Part shown: in pieces, positions 50,806 through 62,773 of the stretch
How positions within the stretch are numbered: position 1 is the first letter of the stretch
Layout: each line of letters opens with the position of its first letter
Assembly (NCBI GenBank): GCA_947471745.1
Contig: CANJKZ010000774.1
Coordinates: 2,462,001 to 2,526,000, forward strand
Source of the DNA: Closterium sp. Naga37s-1
Taxonomy: Eukaryota; Streptophyta; Zygnematophyceae; Desmidiales; Closteriaceae
Length of the DNA stretch: 64,000 bases
Direction: 5' to 3'
Notes under the pieces: generated by a model
Told to the model about the DNA's origin: nothing
What the model saw: only the letters and a program-made list of their open reading frames with translations
Databases searched by the model: none
Translations under genes and position numbers: made by a program

Positions 50806-53800
50806 GGAGCCGAGCCGCCCTGCAGCCGAGCCGCCCGGGAGCCGAGCCGCCCTGCCGCCGAGCCGCCCGGGAGCCGAGCCGCACTGCCGCCGAGCCGCCC
50901 AACAGCCGAGCCGCCCAGCAGCCGAGCCGCCCTGCCGCCGAGCCGCTGAGCAGCCGAGCCGCCCAGCAGCCGAGCCGCCCTGCCGCCGAGCCGCTGAGCA
51001 GCCGAGCCGCCCTACTGCCGAGCCGCCCGACCTGCCCTGTCCGGTGAGCACAGCCCCACTGTCACTGCGTGCCCTTCCCCTACTGCTTGCACTGCTCGTC
51101 TGTCGTCGTCATGGCTACCCCTAGTGTCCTCGCTTTTGACGCTGAGGGTCGAGCCATTGACTTTGAGGTCTGGGTCGACGACCTGCAGCTGTTCTTATAG
51201 TGCGATAGGGCGGACGGTCTTTCCCTCTTTGACCTCACCTCTGGCGCCTCTCCTGCCCCTGCTACTGATGCTGACCCCACTGTTCGCTCTCAGTGGGCCA
51301 CCCGCGATGCTGCTGCACGTCTTGCTGTGCGTCGCCACCTGCCTACCACTGAGCGCGCGCACTTTAGTCAGTACAAGAGTGCTCAGACCTTGTACGACGC
51401 TGTAGTTGCGCGCTACTCTTCCCCTGCCACTGCTGCCCTGAGCCGCCTCATGCTACCGTACCTCTTTCCTGACCTTACTGCCTTTCCCACTGTCGCTGAC
51501 CTCATTACGCACCTCCGCACTAGTGACACTCGCTACCGCGCCGCCCTTCCTGCTGAGTTCTGCGCCAAGAACCCCCCCCCCATGTACATCACTCTCTATT
51601 ACATAGTCACACGCCTCCCTGACTCCCTTCGCGTAGTCAGGGACCACTACCTCTCGGTCTGTCCCACCACTCTCACTGTCGACCTCCTCGAGAAGTCCCT
51701 CCTGGCGGCGGAGAAGAGCATCGTCGCTGTAGGAGCCTCTCGTGGTGACCCTCGCACCCCCATCTTTGAGGGGTGTTCTCCTTCCCCCCTGCTGCCCTCT
51801 GTTGCCTCTGCTGCTGCTGCCGACCTGCTTGGTCTTGAGTCGGTCTGCGCGGCGTCTGCCCCTAGCGGGAGACGCCGCCCTGGCAGGGGCAAGGGGGGCA
51901 AGGGCGCGGGTGGAGCTGGCGGGGGCGGTGGAGGAGGCGGTGGAGGCGGAGGAGGGAGTGGGGGTGGCGGTGGGAGTGGTGGCGGGGGCGGTGGTGGCGG
52001 TGGCAGCAGCGGAGGAGGAGGCGGTGGTGGCGGCAGCGGTGGGAGCGGAGGCAGCGGTGGTGGTGGAGGTGGAGGCAGCGGTGGCGGAGGGGGTGGAGCT
52101 GGTCGGGGTGGTGCCCCGCTGCGTAGCGGCCCTGGTGGTGGCCAGCGTCAGCAGCAGCAGCAGCAGCAGCGTTCGCGGGACATCCCCCCGCCCCAGCAGC
52201 TCCGTGAGTGGTACACGCAGCGTCAGCGGGGTGGGGGTTTTGGTCCGTGCACCTACGTCCTTCGTTCCGGTGACCGAGCGGGTGAGCAGTGTGGGGGTGC
52301 GCACCCCACTCAGCGCTGCTTTGGCCGCCTGACGGACGCTTGGCGTCAGCAGTTCCCCGAGGCCAGTGAGATTCCCAGTTGGGGAGAGCTGTCTAGGGCT
52401 GGCGTAGCTGTCTTTGATCTTGACTTTGATGCTATCCTTGCTGCCATGTATGCTGTGACTATTAGTGAGGAGGGTGACTGTTACCAGTGTTTCCCGCCCG
52501 ACCCGGGCATTGGTACTGCTGCGCCAGGTACTTCTGCGGCTGCTGCTCTAGGTGCCAGTGCGTCTGCACTCTCAGGTACTGGTGAGGCTGCGCTCTCAGG
52601 TACTGCGTCGGCTTCGGCCTCCCTCACCTTCACACTTGACTCAGGGGCTTCTCGCTCCTTCTTTCGAGACCGCACCACACTCACGCCGCTTGGCCGGCCG
52701 GTTGCAGTCTCCCTGGCTGACCCCTCTGGGGGTCCTGTCCTCTCTCACTTCTCCACTGTCCTCCCGTGTCCGGCTGCCCCCTCGGGCACCTTGTCTGGTC
52801 TGTACCTCCCCTCGTTCTCGACGAACTTGGTGAGTGGTGCTGACCTGCAGGATGCGGGGGTTCACCAGTTTACTCCTGCGAGTCAGCGGGTGACCCACTG
52901 CTCGGATGCCCGCACAGGCCGACACCTGGCCACGTTCTCGCGTCGGCCAGGGTCGAGTCTCTACACACTGACCACTGCGTCTCCTCCTGTCCCTGCGTCT
53001 GGCCAGGTAGCTGCGTCGGGTCAGGTGTTTGCTGCTGCGTCCAGGTCTGGTCCTGAGTCTGCCCCCTGCTCGTGTCGCCGCCTGTCTCACGAGACTCTCC
53101 TGTGGCACCACCGTCTTGGCCACCCCTCCTTGCTTCGTCTTCGGGGCATGGCTTCCCGTGTCCTTGTCTCTGGTCTTCCCCGGTCTCTCCCTCCCCTTCC
53201 TTCGGGACCCGGACCTTCTTGTGTCCCCTGTGTCGAGGGGCGGCTCCGGGCTGCCCCTCACTCCTCCCAGTTTCCCCCGACAGAGGCTCCTCTGCAGACG
53301 CTTCACATGGACGTGTGGGGCCCCGCCCACGTCCGTGGGCAGGGTCACGAGCGCTACTTCCTGCTGGTGGTTGACGACTACTCGCGTTACACCACAGTCT
53401 TCCCCTTGCGCAGCAAGGGTGATGTCACTGAGGTGTTGATCGACTGGATCCGCGCAGCTCGTCTCCAGCTCAGGAGGAGCTTCGGCTCGGACTTTCCTGT
53501 TCTGCGTCTGCACTCTGACCGAGGTGGAGAGTTCTCCTCTGGCCTTCTGCGAGCCTACTGTCGTGCACGAGGCATCCGCCAGACCTTTACGCTTCCGGAC
53601 TCTCCACAGCAAAATGGGATTGCTGAGCGCCGCATTGGCATGGTCATGGACGTCGCTCGTACGTCCATGATGCATGCGGCTGCCCCCCATTTTCTGTGGC
53701 CGTTTGCGGTTCGGTACTCGGCGCATCAGATCAACCTTCACCCCAGGGTCTCCCGGCCGGAGACCTCTCCAGCTCTGCTGTGGACGGGGAAGGTCGGCGA

Positions 53801-56800
53801 TGCGTCTGCGTTCCGTGTCTGGGGATCTCGGGCGTTTGTCCGTGACTTGTCTGCGGACAAGCTGTCCCCTCGTGCTGCTCCCTGTGTCTTCCTCGGCTTC
53901 CCCCCTGACGCTCCAGGGTGGCAGTTCTACCACCCCTCCTCTCGTCGTGTTCTGTCCTCCCAGGACGTCACGTTCGACGAGTCAGTCCCCTTCTACCGCC
54001 TCTTCCCCTACCGCACTCCTTCCCTCCCCCCGCCACCGCACTTCCTTGTGCCAGGTCCCCCCCCGGTAGACCCCCTTCCCCCTCAGGGTCCTGCCCCTTC
54101 AGGTGTGTCCCAGGTAGACGCAGTCGAGCCGGTCGAGGTTGCTGGTGACTCTGGTCCTGCTGCGGGTGCTGAGCCTGGGGGTGCTGAGTCTGGGGGTGCT
54201 GAGCCTGGGGGTACTGCGACTGGGGGTGCTGAGCCTGGGGGTGCGGAGTCTGGGGGTACTGAGCCGTGGGGTGCTGCTACTGGGGGTGCTGAGCCAGGGG
54301 GTGCTGCATCTGGAGGTGCTGAGCCTGGAGCTGCGGAGCCTGCGACCACTGGACCTCCCCTTGTGGCGTCTGGCGGTGCGGGACCTGGCGGTTCTCCGGG
54401 TGCTTCGCCTCGGCGGGAGCCCCTCTCTCCACAGGAGCTGCGTGAGTGGTTTGCCCGGCGCTGGAGGCGTGCTGCTGGAGCTGGAGGTTCTTCGGCTACT
54501 GAGGGTGCTGGTGCCGCGGGTCCCGGAGGTGCTGGAGCTGGAGCTGCTGAGGGTGTTGGCGCTGAGGCTACTGCTGTCGGTCCTGGAGGCGGTCCTGCTG
54601 GGGGTGCTACTGGTGCTGCTGGAGGTCCTGGAGCTGGAGGTGCTGCTGGCGCTGGTGCTCCCGCTTGGGGTACTGGTGCTGTCCCTGCTGTGTCTGGAGT
54701 CGCCTCGCGGCCTAGACCGTACTTCGTTCCGCTCCTTCAGCAGGTTCTTGGTCTCCCGCCTTCTACTGGTCCTCCTCCTCCCTTAGAGTGTCCACATCCT
54801 GTCCTGTCACAGTTCCAGTTACAGCCGGCCTCCCCACTGCCCGCTCCTTCTCCCTACACTGGTCCTACTGGAGGTCTTGCTGAGCGTCGTGAGCCTGCGT
54901 CTCGTCCTGCGTCGCCTGTCCGTGCTGCTCGCACTAGTGGTCGTGGTTCGCGTCAGCGTCCTCCTCCTGTCCCTGGCACGCACCGGATGTCTCTGCGTCC
55001 GTCCACTGCTCCTCTGCGTGCCCCTTTGCCTTCTCCTCCTGAGTCCTCTCTTCCTGCTCTTCCTGACCCGGAGTCGGACTCTCTTCGTGCTGCCAGTCCT
55101 GCTGTCACACGTCTCCTTGCTACTGTCGTCACTGACCCCTCTTTTGAGTCCACTGCTGCGTCTGCACTTGTTGCTGAGCTCGTCGACTTTGCTGCTCGCT
55201 GTCGTCTAGACTACGCTGCCGGTCTTGTTGCTGAGTCTGCGTCTGTCTGTCCTCCGTCCGTCGGGGGTGAGTGTGCTCTTGGCACGGACGTCCTTGAGGA
55301 CAGGCAGGAGGAGTTCCGGTGTCTGGCTGCTGCTTCACCTCATCTCGCGTCCGTACTACTTGCCCCTGAGGGAGACCCGGATGCACTAGACATCCCGACT
55401 CCGCGCTCTTACGCGGAGGCCGTAGAGGGTCCCTACTCCTCTCAGTGGCAGGCAGCTATGGATGCAGAGATGGCGTCCTGGAAGTCCACAGGCACCTACG
55501 TTGACGCGGTTCCCCCTCCTGGGGCGAACATCGTCAGTGGCATGTGGATCTTCAGGGTGAAGCGGCCGCCGGGCTCTCCACCTGTCTTCAAGGCGCGGTA
55601 CGTCGCTCGTGGCTTCAGTCAGCGGCAGGGAGTTGACTACTTTCAGACCTTCTCTCCCACCCCGAAGATGACCACTCTTCGGGTGCTGCTGCACATAGCC
55701 GCTCAGCGCGACTACGAGCTCCACTCTCTTGACTTCAGTACTGCTTTCTTGCAGGGTAGCCTGCACGAGGAGATCTGGCTGCGCCGTCCACCTGGCTTCA
55801 CTGGGACTTTTCCTCCTGGCACCCAGTGGAGCCTCCGACGGCCAGTCTACGGTCTCCGCCAGGCACCGCGTGAGTGGCACGACACACTGAGGACTACGCT
55901 TGCGGCTCTTGGGTTTGCTCCCTCTACTGCTGACCCGTCGTTGTTTCTGCGCACCGACACTTCTTTGCCGCCGTTCTACGTCCTCGTGTACGTCGACGAC
56001 TTGGTCTTTGCCACAGCTGACACTGCTGGACTAGCCTACGTGAAGTCCGAGCTGCAGAAGAGACACACGTGCACAGACCTGGGTGAACTGCGCAGCTACC
56101 TTGGCTTGCAGATCACTCGGGACAGAGCACGCCGCACCATTACCTTGACTCAGTCACACATGGTGCAGCAGGTCCTTCAGCGCTTCGGCTTCACGTACTC
56201 CTCGCCTCAGGCCACTCCTCTGTCTACTCGCCACTCGCTCTCAGCTCTGCCTTCGGATGAGTCCGTAGAGTCGAGTGGCCCGTACCCAGAGCTTGTTGGC
56301 TGCCTCATGTACCTGATGACCTGCACACGACCTGACCTTGCATACCCTCTTAGCATTCTTGCACGCTATGTTGCTCCTGGGAGACACCGACCAGAGCACA
56401 TGGCTGCAGCGAAGAGGGTGTTGCGCTACTTGTGCAGTACGTCGGGCATGGGGCTAGTGCTTGGAGGGCGGAGTCCAGTGGTCCTCACTGGGCACGCGGA
56501 CGCTTCTTGGGCAGACGACCAGGCTACACAGCGGTCGTCGCAGGGTTACACCTTCAGTCTTGGTTCCGGCTCTGTCTCGTGGCGGGCTACTCGCTCGTCC
56601 TCTGTTCTCAGCTCCAGTTGTGAGGCTGAGATCTACGCCGGGGCCATGGCTGCACAGGAGCTTCGCTGGCTCACCTACCTGCTGACTGACCTTGGAGAGC
56701 CGCCTCGTTCTCCTCCAGTGCTGTACGTAGACAACAAGGCCATGCTGGCCTTGTGTCGAGAGCAGCGCTTGGAGCACAGAACGAAGCACATTGCTCTCCG

Positions 56801-57313
56801 TTACTTTCTTGCTCGTGAGCTGCAGCAGCGTGGTCAGTTGCGACTTGCTTACGTGGCCTCTGAGGCCAACACTGCTGATGTGTTCACCAAGGCACTTGCG
56901 CCTTGTGACCATCAGCGCTTCTGCACCCAGCTGGGTCTTGTACCTGTCTTGCCTCACTTGCTCTCTTCTTGACCTTGCTTGTACTGTTACATATATATAC
57001 CTGCTCTTGCTTGTCTAGCTCTATATATATATGTGTACTCCTGCATGTGAACTGGCCTTGTGGCCTTGTCGTTGTGCTCGGACTGTGTGGTGACTTTGTG
57101 ATCCACCCTGAGCTTGCTCTGCTTTGCTTGACTGGTCTTGTGACCCCTTGTTCTCCCCCACTTTGCCTATGGGGGTGTGTCAGAACATTATATAGCTTAT
57201 GCTGTTGTGTAGGCTATAGTGGGGTATCCCATAGGGGGTACAACCCAATTAGGGTTTCCTATTTGTACTCACTTCATTTCATAGTTCACTCATTCTCGTT
57301 CCTCATTTCCACA
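50806..57313 (+). mobile_element. Ty1/copia element G, nearly whole body with 3' LTR (fossil)
   Basis: Leader 50806-51110 (repeats of GCCGAGCCGCC), then a gag-pol frame from the ATG at 51111 (MATPSVLAFDAEGRAIDFEV) to 56972. Order: gag to about 51.7 kb; Gly-rich linker 51.9-52.1 kb; Cys/His motif about 52.25 kb; protease (TFTLDSGAS) about 52.63 kb; pre-integrase (LLWHHRLGHPS) about 53.1 kb; integrase 53.3-53.8 kb; repeat linker 54.1-54.7 kb; RT 55.5-56.2 kb with YVDDLVFA; RNase H 56.5-56.9 kb with HADASWADD and YVDNKAM; polypurine tract; 3' LTR 57178-57313. It looks close to whole, with about one break, and has no 5' LTR of its own. It is the youngest-looking body in the window. Confidence 0.9.
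57178..57313 (+). repeat. 3' LTR of element G (136 bp)
   Basis: Starts TGTCAGAACATTATAT after ATGGGGGTG and ends TTTCCACA. It is closer to the LTRs of A and B than to the LTRs of D and F, so the F-G composite has unlike LTRs at its two ends. Confidence 0.85.
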
Positions 57314-60300
57314 CCCTAGTGGGAACGTTTTTTTTTAAGGGCCCACCACAACTTTTTTTTTCCTGCCCTGCCCGAAGCGCGCATCGCGCCCTGCCCGAAG
57401 CGCGTCTTGGGCCCTGCCCTACTCTGGCCCGTCGCGGCCCTGCCTTAGACGCCCGACGCTGGCCCCTTTCCCGCCAGTCGCGGCCCCTTTGCCGCCCGTC
57501 GCGGCCTGTTCGTCGCCCGTCGCGGCCCCCTTTGCCGCCCGTCGCGGCCTGTTCGCCGCCCGTCGCGGCCTCTTCCCACCAGCCGCCCTGTCGCGGCCCC
57601 TGCCCAGCACTTCGCCGCCCGTCGCGGCCTCTGCCCTGCAGCCGCCCCTTGTCGTGGCCACTGCCCTGCTGCCGCCCCAGTCGCGGCCCTACCTTAGCCG
57701 CCCATCGCGGCCTCTGCCCCGCAGCCGCCCCCTGTCGCGGCCCTGCCCTGCTGCCGCCCCTGTCGCGGCCCTGCCTTTGCCGCTGTCGCGGCCTCTGCCC
57801 TGCAGCCGCCCCTATCGCGGCCCTGCTCTGCTGCCGCCCCTGTCGCGGACCTGCCCTGCGGCCGCCCACTGTCGCGGCCCTGCCTTCGCCGCCCGTCACG
57901 GCCCCTACCCTGCAGCCGCCCTCTGTCGCGGCCCTGCCCTACAGCTGCCCCTGTCGTGGCCTTGCCCTGCACCCGCCCCCGGTAAGGACCTGTGCTGTCC
58001 TGCCGCGCCGCGCCGCCTGCTGCCGCGCTGCGCTGCCAGGAACCGAGCCGCGCCGCCCTGCCGAGCCGCGCCGCCCAGCCGAGCCGCGCCGCCTTTGCCG
58101 AGCCGCGCCGCCCAGCCGAACCGCGCCGCACTGCCGAGCCGCACTGCCCTTCTGCTTGCCCTGCCACTGCTGCTACTGCTGCTATGGCTAGCCCTACTGT
58201 TCTCACCTTTGATGCTGAGGGGCGTGCAGTTGACTTTGACGTGTGGGTTGACGACCTGCAGCTCTTTCTTCAGTGTGACTCTAGGGATGGGGTGTCCCTT
58301 TTCGATCACACGTCCGGTGTCTCTACTGCTCCTGCTGCCACTGCTGACAGTACGGTTCGCTTGCAGTGGACCACTCGTGACGCTGTTGCTCGTCTTGCTG
58401 TTCGCAGTCAACTGCGGCCTGCTGAGCGCGCGCATTTTGGCCAGTACAAGACTGCTCAGTCTTTGTACGACGCTGTAGTTGCGCGCTACTCCTCCCCTGC
58501 CACTGCTGCCCTCAGCCGCCTCATGCTGCTGTACCTTTTCCAGGACCTTGCTGCCTTTGCCACAGTCGCTGACCTCGTTGCTCACCTCCGCACTAGTGAC
58601 GCCTGCTACCGCGCTTTCTGGGGGTGCTGGTCCCTGCACTTGCGTTCTTCGCACTGGCAGTCCTCGTGGGGAGACGTGCGGGCTGCCACACACTGCGCAA
58701 CGCTGCTTCGGTCGCTTGACTGACGCCTGGCGTGCCCAGTTTCCTGACGCTGTTGAGCTCCCTCGCTGGCATGATCTGCTTCTGCAGAATGTGCCTATCT
58801 TTGATCTTGATTTCGATGCTATCCTTGCTGCCATGTATGCTTTGACTGATAGTGCTGAGGGTGACTGCTACCTGAGTGTCCCGCCCGACTCGGGCATTGA
58901 GGCTGCTGCTCTAGGTGCTAGTGCGTCTGCTGCTCCAGGTACTAGTGAGTCTGCTGCTCCAGGTGCTGGTACGTCTCCTCTCTCTGGTAGTGCACCTACT
59001 GAGGCCTTGAACACTTTCACACTTGACTCTGGTGCTTCGCGCTCTTTCTTTAGAGACAGCACCACACTCACGCCGCTCAGTCGGCCTGTCGCAGTCTCCC
59101 TGGCTGTCCTCTCTGGGGGACCAGTCCTTGCGCACTCTTCCACGGTTCTACCGTGTCCTGCGGCCTCGTCGGGCTTGCTGTCGGGACTCCACCTCCCCTC
59201 GTTCTCTACGAACCTGGTGAGTGGAGCTGACCTCCAGGACGCGTGGGTTGACCAGTTCGCCCCTGGAGGTCAGCGTGTGACCCACTGCACTTGCTCTCGG
59301 ACGGGCCGCCACCTGGCCACGTTCACCCGTCGGCCAGGGTCGAGTCTGTACACACTGACTACTGCGTCTCCTCCGGTCTCTGCGTCTGGTCAGGTAGCCG
59401 CGTCTAGTCAGGTGTTTGCTGCCGCGTCCAGGTCTAGTCATGCGTCTGCCCCCTGCTCGTGTCGTCCTCTGTCGCACGAGACTCTCCTTTGGCACCACCG
59501 CCTTGGTCACCCCTCCCTGCCTCGTCTTCGAGGTATGGCCTCCTGCACCCTTGTCTCGGGACTACCCCGGTCCCTCCCTCCCCTTCCTCCGGGGCCTGCC
59601 CCTACCTGTGTTCCTTGTGTCGAGGGCCGGCAGCGCGCCGCTCCTCACTCCTCCACGTTCCCTCCGACAGAGGCTCCTCTGCAGACTCTTCACATGGACG
59701 TGTGGGGCCCAGCCCGCGTCCGTGGACAGGGTCACGAGCGTTACTTCCTGCAGGTCGTTGACGACTACTCGCGTTACACCACAGTCTTCCCCTTGCACAG
59801 CAAGGGTGAGGTCCCAGAGGTGTTGATCGACTGGATCCGCGGTGCTCGTTGCCAGCTCAGCGAGCGTTTCGGCTCGGACCTTCCTGTTCTGCGCCTGCAC
59901 TCGGACAGAGGTGGTGAGTTTTCCTCCGACCTCCTGAGGGCTTTCTGTCGTGCGGAGGGCATCCGCTAGACGTTCACGCTTCCGGCCTCCCCACAGCAAA
60001 ATGGGATTGCTGAGCGCCGCATTGGCATGGTCATGGACGTCGCTCGTACGTCCATGATTCATGCGGCTGCTCCCCATTTTCTGTGGCCGTTCACGGTTCA
60101 GTACGCTGCGCATCAGATCAACCTTCAGCCTCGTGTCTCCTTGCCGGAGACCACACCTACTCTGCGGTGGACGGGGAAGGTTGGCGATGCGTCTGTGTTC
60201 CGTGTCTGGGGATCTCGTGCTTTTGTCCACGATGCTTCCGCGGACAAGCTGTCCTCCCGTGCCGTTCCCTGCGTCTTCCTTGGCTTCCCCCAAGACGCAC

Positions 60301-62773
60301 CCGGGTGGCAGTTCAACCACCCCACCTCACGTCGTGTTCTGTCCTCTCAGGACGTCACGTTTGATGAGTCGGTGTCTTACTACTGTCTCTTTCCCTACCG
60401 CAGTGCCTCTCTTCCCCCCCCGCCACTCTTCCTAGCACTAGGTACTCCTCCGGTAGACCCCCTCCCCCCTCAGGGTCCTGCCCCCTCAGGTGTGTCCCAG
60501 GTAGACCCTGTCGAGCCTATCGAGGTAGCTGTCGACTCAGGTGCTGCTAGGGGTGCTGAGCCTGCGGGTGCGGGGACTGGGGGTGTTGGGCCTGGGGATG
60601 TCCACTGGGGATGCCCACTGAGCAATACGGAAGAGGTCCGGCTTCCTCCGAAGCTCCGTCCACGTTCTGCTCATCCCAGTAAGCTTCGTCTGCTGCTGAA
60701 GCGAAAGCTCGGTTGCCACGGAAGCCGCCCGTGAGGTCTCGATTTGATGCCAGGTTGTCCAGGTACGTTTGAAGTGTGAGTCGCTCGTAGAAAATGACAT
60801 CACGTGCTGCTACTGTTTCCTTCGAGTGGACGTCGAAAATCTTCCATGCGTTGTAATGCTTTTCGATGCCTAGGTGTAGCCCCCACTGTTCGTGTTGGGA
60901 AAATCTCCTGTCTCTTACAGTGTGCGGTCGGTACTGTACCATGCACCCAAAAACTCGTAACATTTTCGTGTTGCCCAGTTTTCCTGTCCACAGCAGGTGC
61001 GGTGATGCGTTGTTCGGGATCGATGATGACGAGAGCAAGTTGTGCAGCATGACAGCGTGGTCCATCGCCTAAGGCCACTGGTGGTTGTGCAGTCGCATGC
61101 CACACAACCGTTTGCGCATGGTGTTCTGGAGAGTTCTGTTCATCCGTTCTGCCACGCCTTGCTGTTGATGGGCGTAGGGAAGTGAGATGAGTCGCTTGAT
61201 GCCTCGTGCTGCAAGGAACTGCTTGAACCTTTGTGATTGATATTCTCCTCCCCCGTCTGACTGGAAGCTTTTCAGCTTTGCTCCCGATTCTCGTTTTGCC
61301 ACATGTAGCCTGGCGACGAAGGCTTCGAAGGCCATGTCGCGACTTGGAAGGTTGAGGTGCCAGACGTATCGGGTGGCGGCGTCGATGAAAGTAATCACAT
61401 GGAAAAATGGGATTGCTGAGCGCCGCATTGGCATGGCCATGGACGTAGCTCGTACGTCCATGATCCATGTGGCTGCTCCCCATTTTCTGTGGCCGTTCGC
61501 GGTTCAGTACGCTGCGCATCAGATCAACCTTCAGCCTCGTGTCTCCTTTCCGGAGACCACACCTACTCTGGGAAGGTTGGCAATGCGTCCGCGTTCCGTG
61601 TCTGGGGATCTCGAGCTTTTGTCCGCGATACTTCCGCGGACAAGCTGTCCTCCCGTGCCGTTCCCTGCGTCTTCCTTGGCTTCCCCCCTGACGCACCCGG
61701 GTGGCAGTTCTACCACCCCACCTCGCGTTGTGTTCTGTCCTCTCAGGACGTCACGTTTGACGAGTCAGTGTCTTACTACCGTCTCTTTCCCTACCGCACT
61801 GCCTCTCTCCCCCCCCCCGCCACTCTTCCTAGCACCAGGTACTCCTCCGGTAGACCCCCTCCCCCCTCAGGGTCCTGCCTCCTCAGGTGTGTCTCAGGTA
61901 GACCCCGCCGAGCCGGTCGAAGTAGCTGTCGACTCAGGTGCTGCTAGGGGTGCTGAGCCTGTGGGTGCGGGGACTGGGGGTGCGGAGCCTGGAGGTGCTG
62001 AGCCTGAGCGTGTGGAGTCTGGGGGTGCTGAGCCTGGGGTTGCTGAGCCTGAGCGTGTGGAGTCTGGGGGTGCTGAGCCTGAGCGTGTGGAGCCTGGGGG
62101 TGCTGAGCCTGGGGGTACTGCGTGTGGGGGTGCTGAGCCTATGCCTGCTGAGTCTGGAGGTTCTCCGGGTGTCCCGTTGCGGCGGGAGCCCCTCTCGCCG
62201 TGCTACTGGAGCTGCTGGGGGTGCTGCTGGTGCTGGAGCTACTGGAGGTGCTGCTGGTGCTGGTGCTGCTGGAGGTGCTGGTGGTGCTGGAGCTACTGGA
62301 GGTGCTGCTGGTGCTGGAGCTGCTGGAGGTGCTGCTGGTGCTGCTGGTGCTGGAGCTGCTGGAGGTGCTGCTGGTGCTGGAGCTACTGGAGGTGCTGCTG
62401 GTGCTGGAGCTGCTGGAGGTGCTGCTGGTGCTGGAGCTACTGGAGCTGATTCTGGTGCTGGTGCTGCTGGAGGTGCTGCTGGTGCTGGAGCTGCTGGAGG
62501 TGCTGCTGGTGCTGAAGCTACTGGAGCTGATTCTGGTGCTGGTGCTGCTGGAGGTGCTGCTGGTGCTGGAGCTGCTGGAGGTGCTGCTGGAGCCTCTGGT
62601 CCTGGAGGTGCTCGTACTGGAGGTACTGGAGCTGCTGGGGCTGGTGGTGCTGCAGGAGTTGGAGCTGCAGGTATTGGAGCTGCTGGTGCTGCGGGAGTTG
62701 TTACTGGAGACCCTGGAGCTGAGGGTACTAGTGCTGTCTCTGCTGTTTCTAGAGGCGCCGCGCGGCCGCGGCC
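57314..62773 (+). mobile_element. Ty1/copia element D', duplicate of D without LTR and primer site (fossil)
   Basis: Same content as 40274-45708, including the inverted piece of the element C family (about 60609-61402). It begins abruptly at CCCTAGTGGG right after the LTR of G. It is broken, with several breaks. Confidence 0.87.

Larger units (their letters stand above)
40274..57313. repeat. Left copy of a 17,040-bp tandem duplication (right copy 57314 to beyond 64000)
   Basis: From CCCTAGTGGG at 40274 the sequence recurs from 57314 to the window end, with about ten to a dozen base changes and two length differences noticed in 6.7 kb. The unit begins just after D's primer site and ends at the last base of the LTR at 57178-57313. 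Confidence 0.88.
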
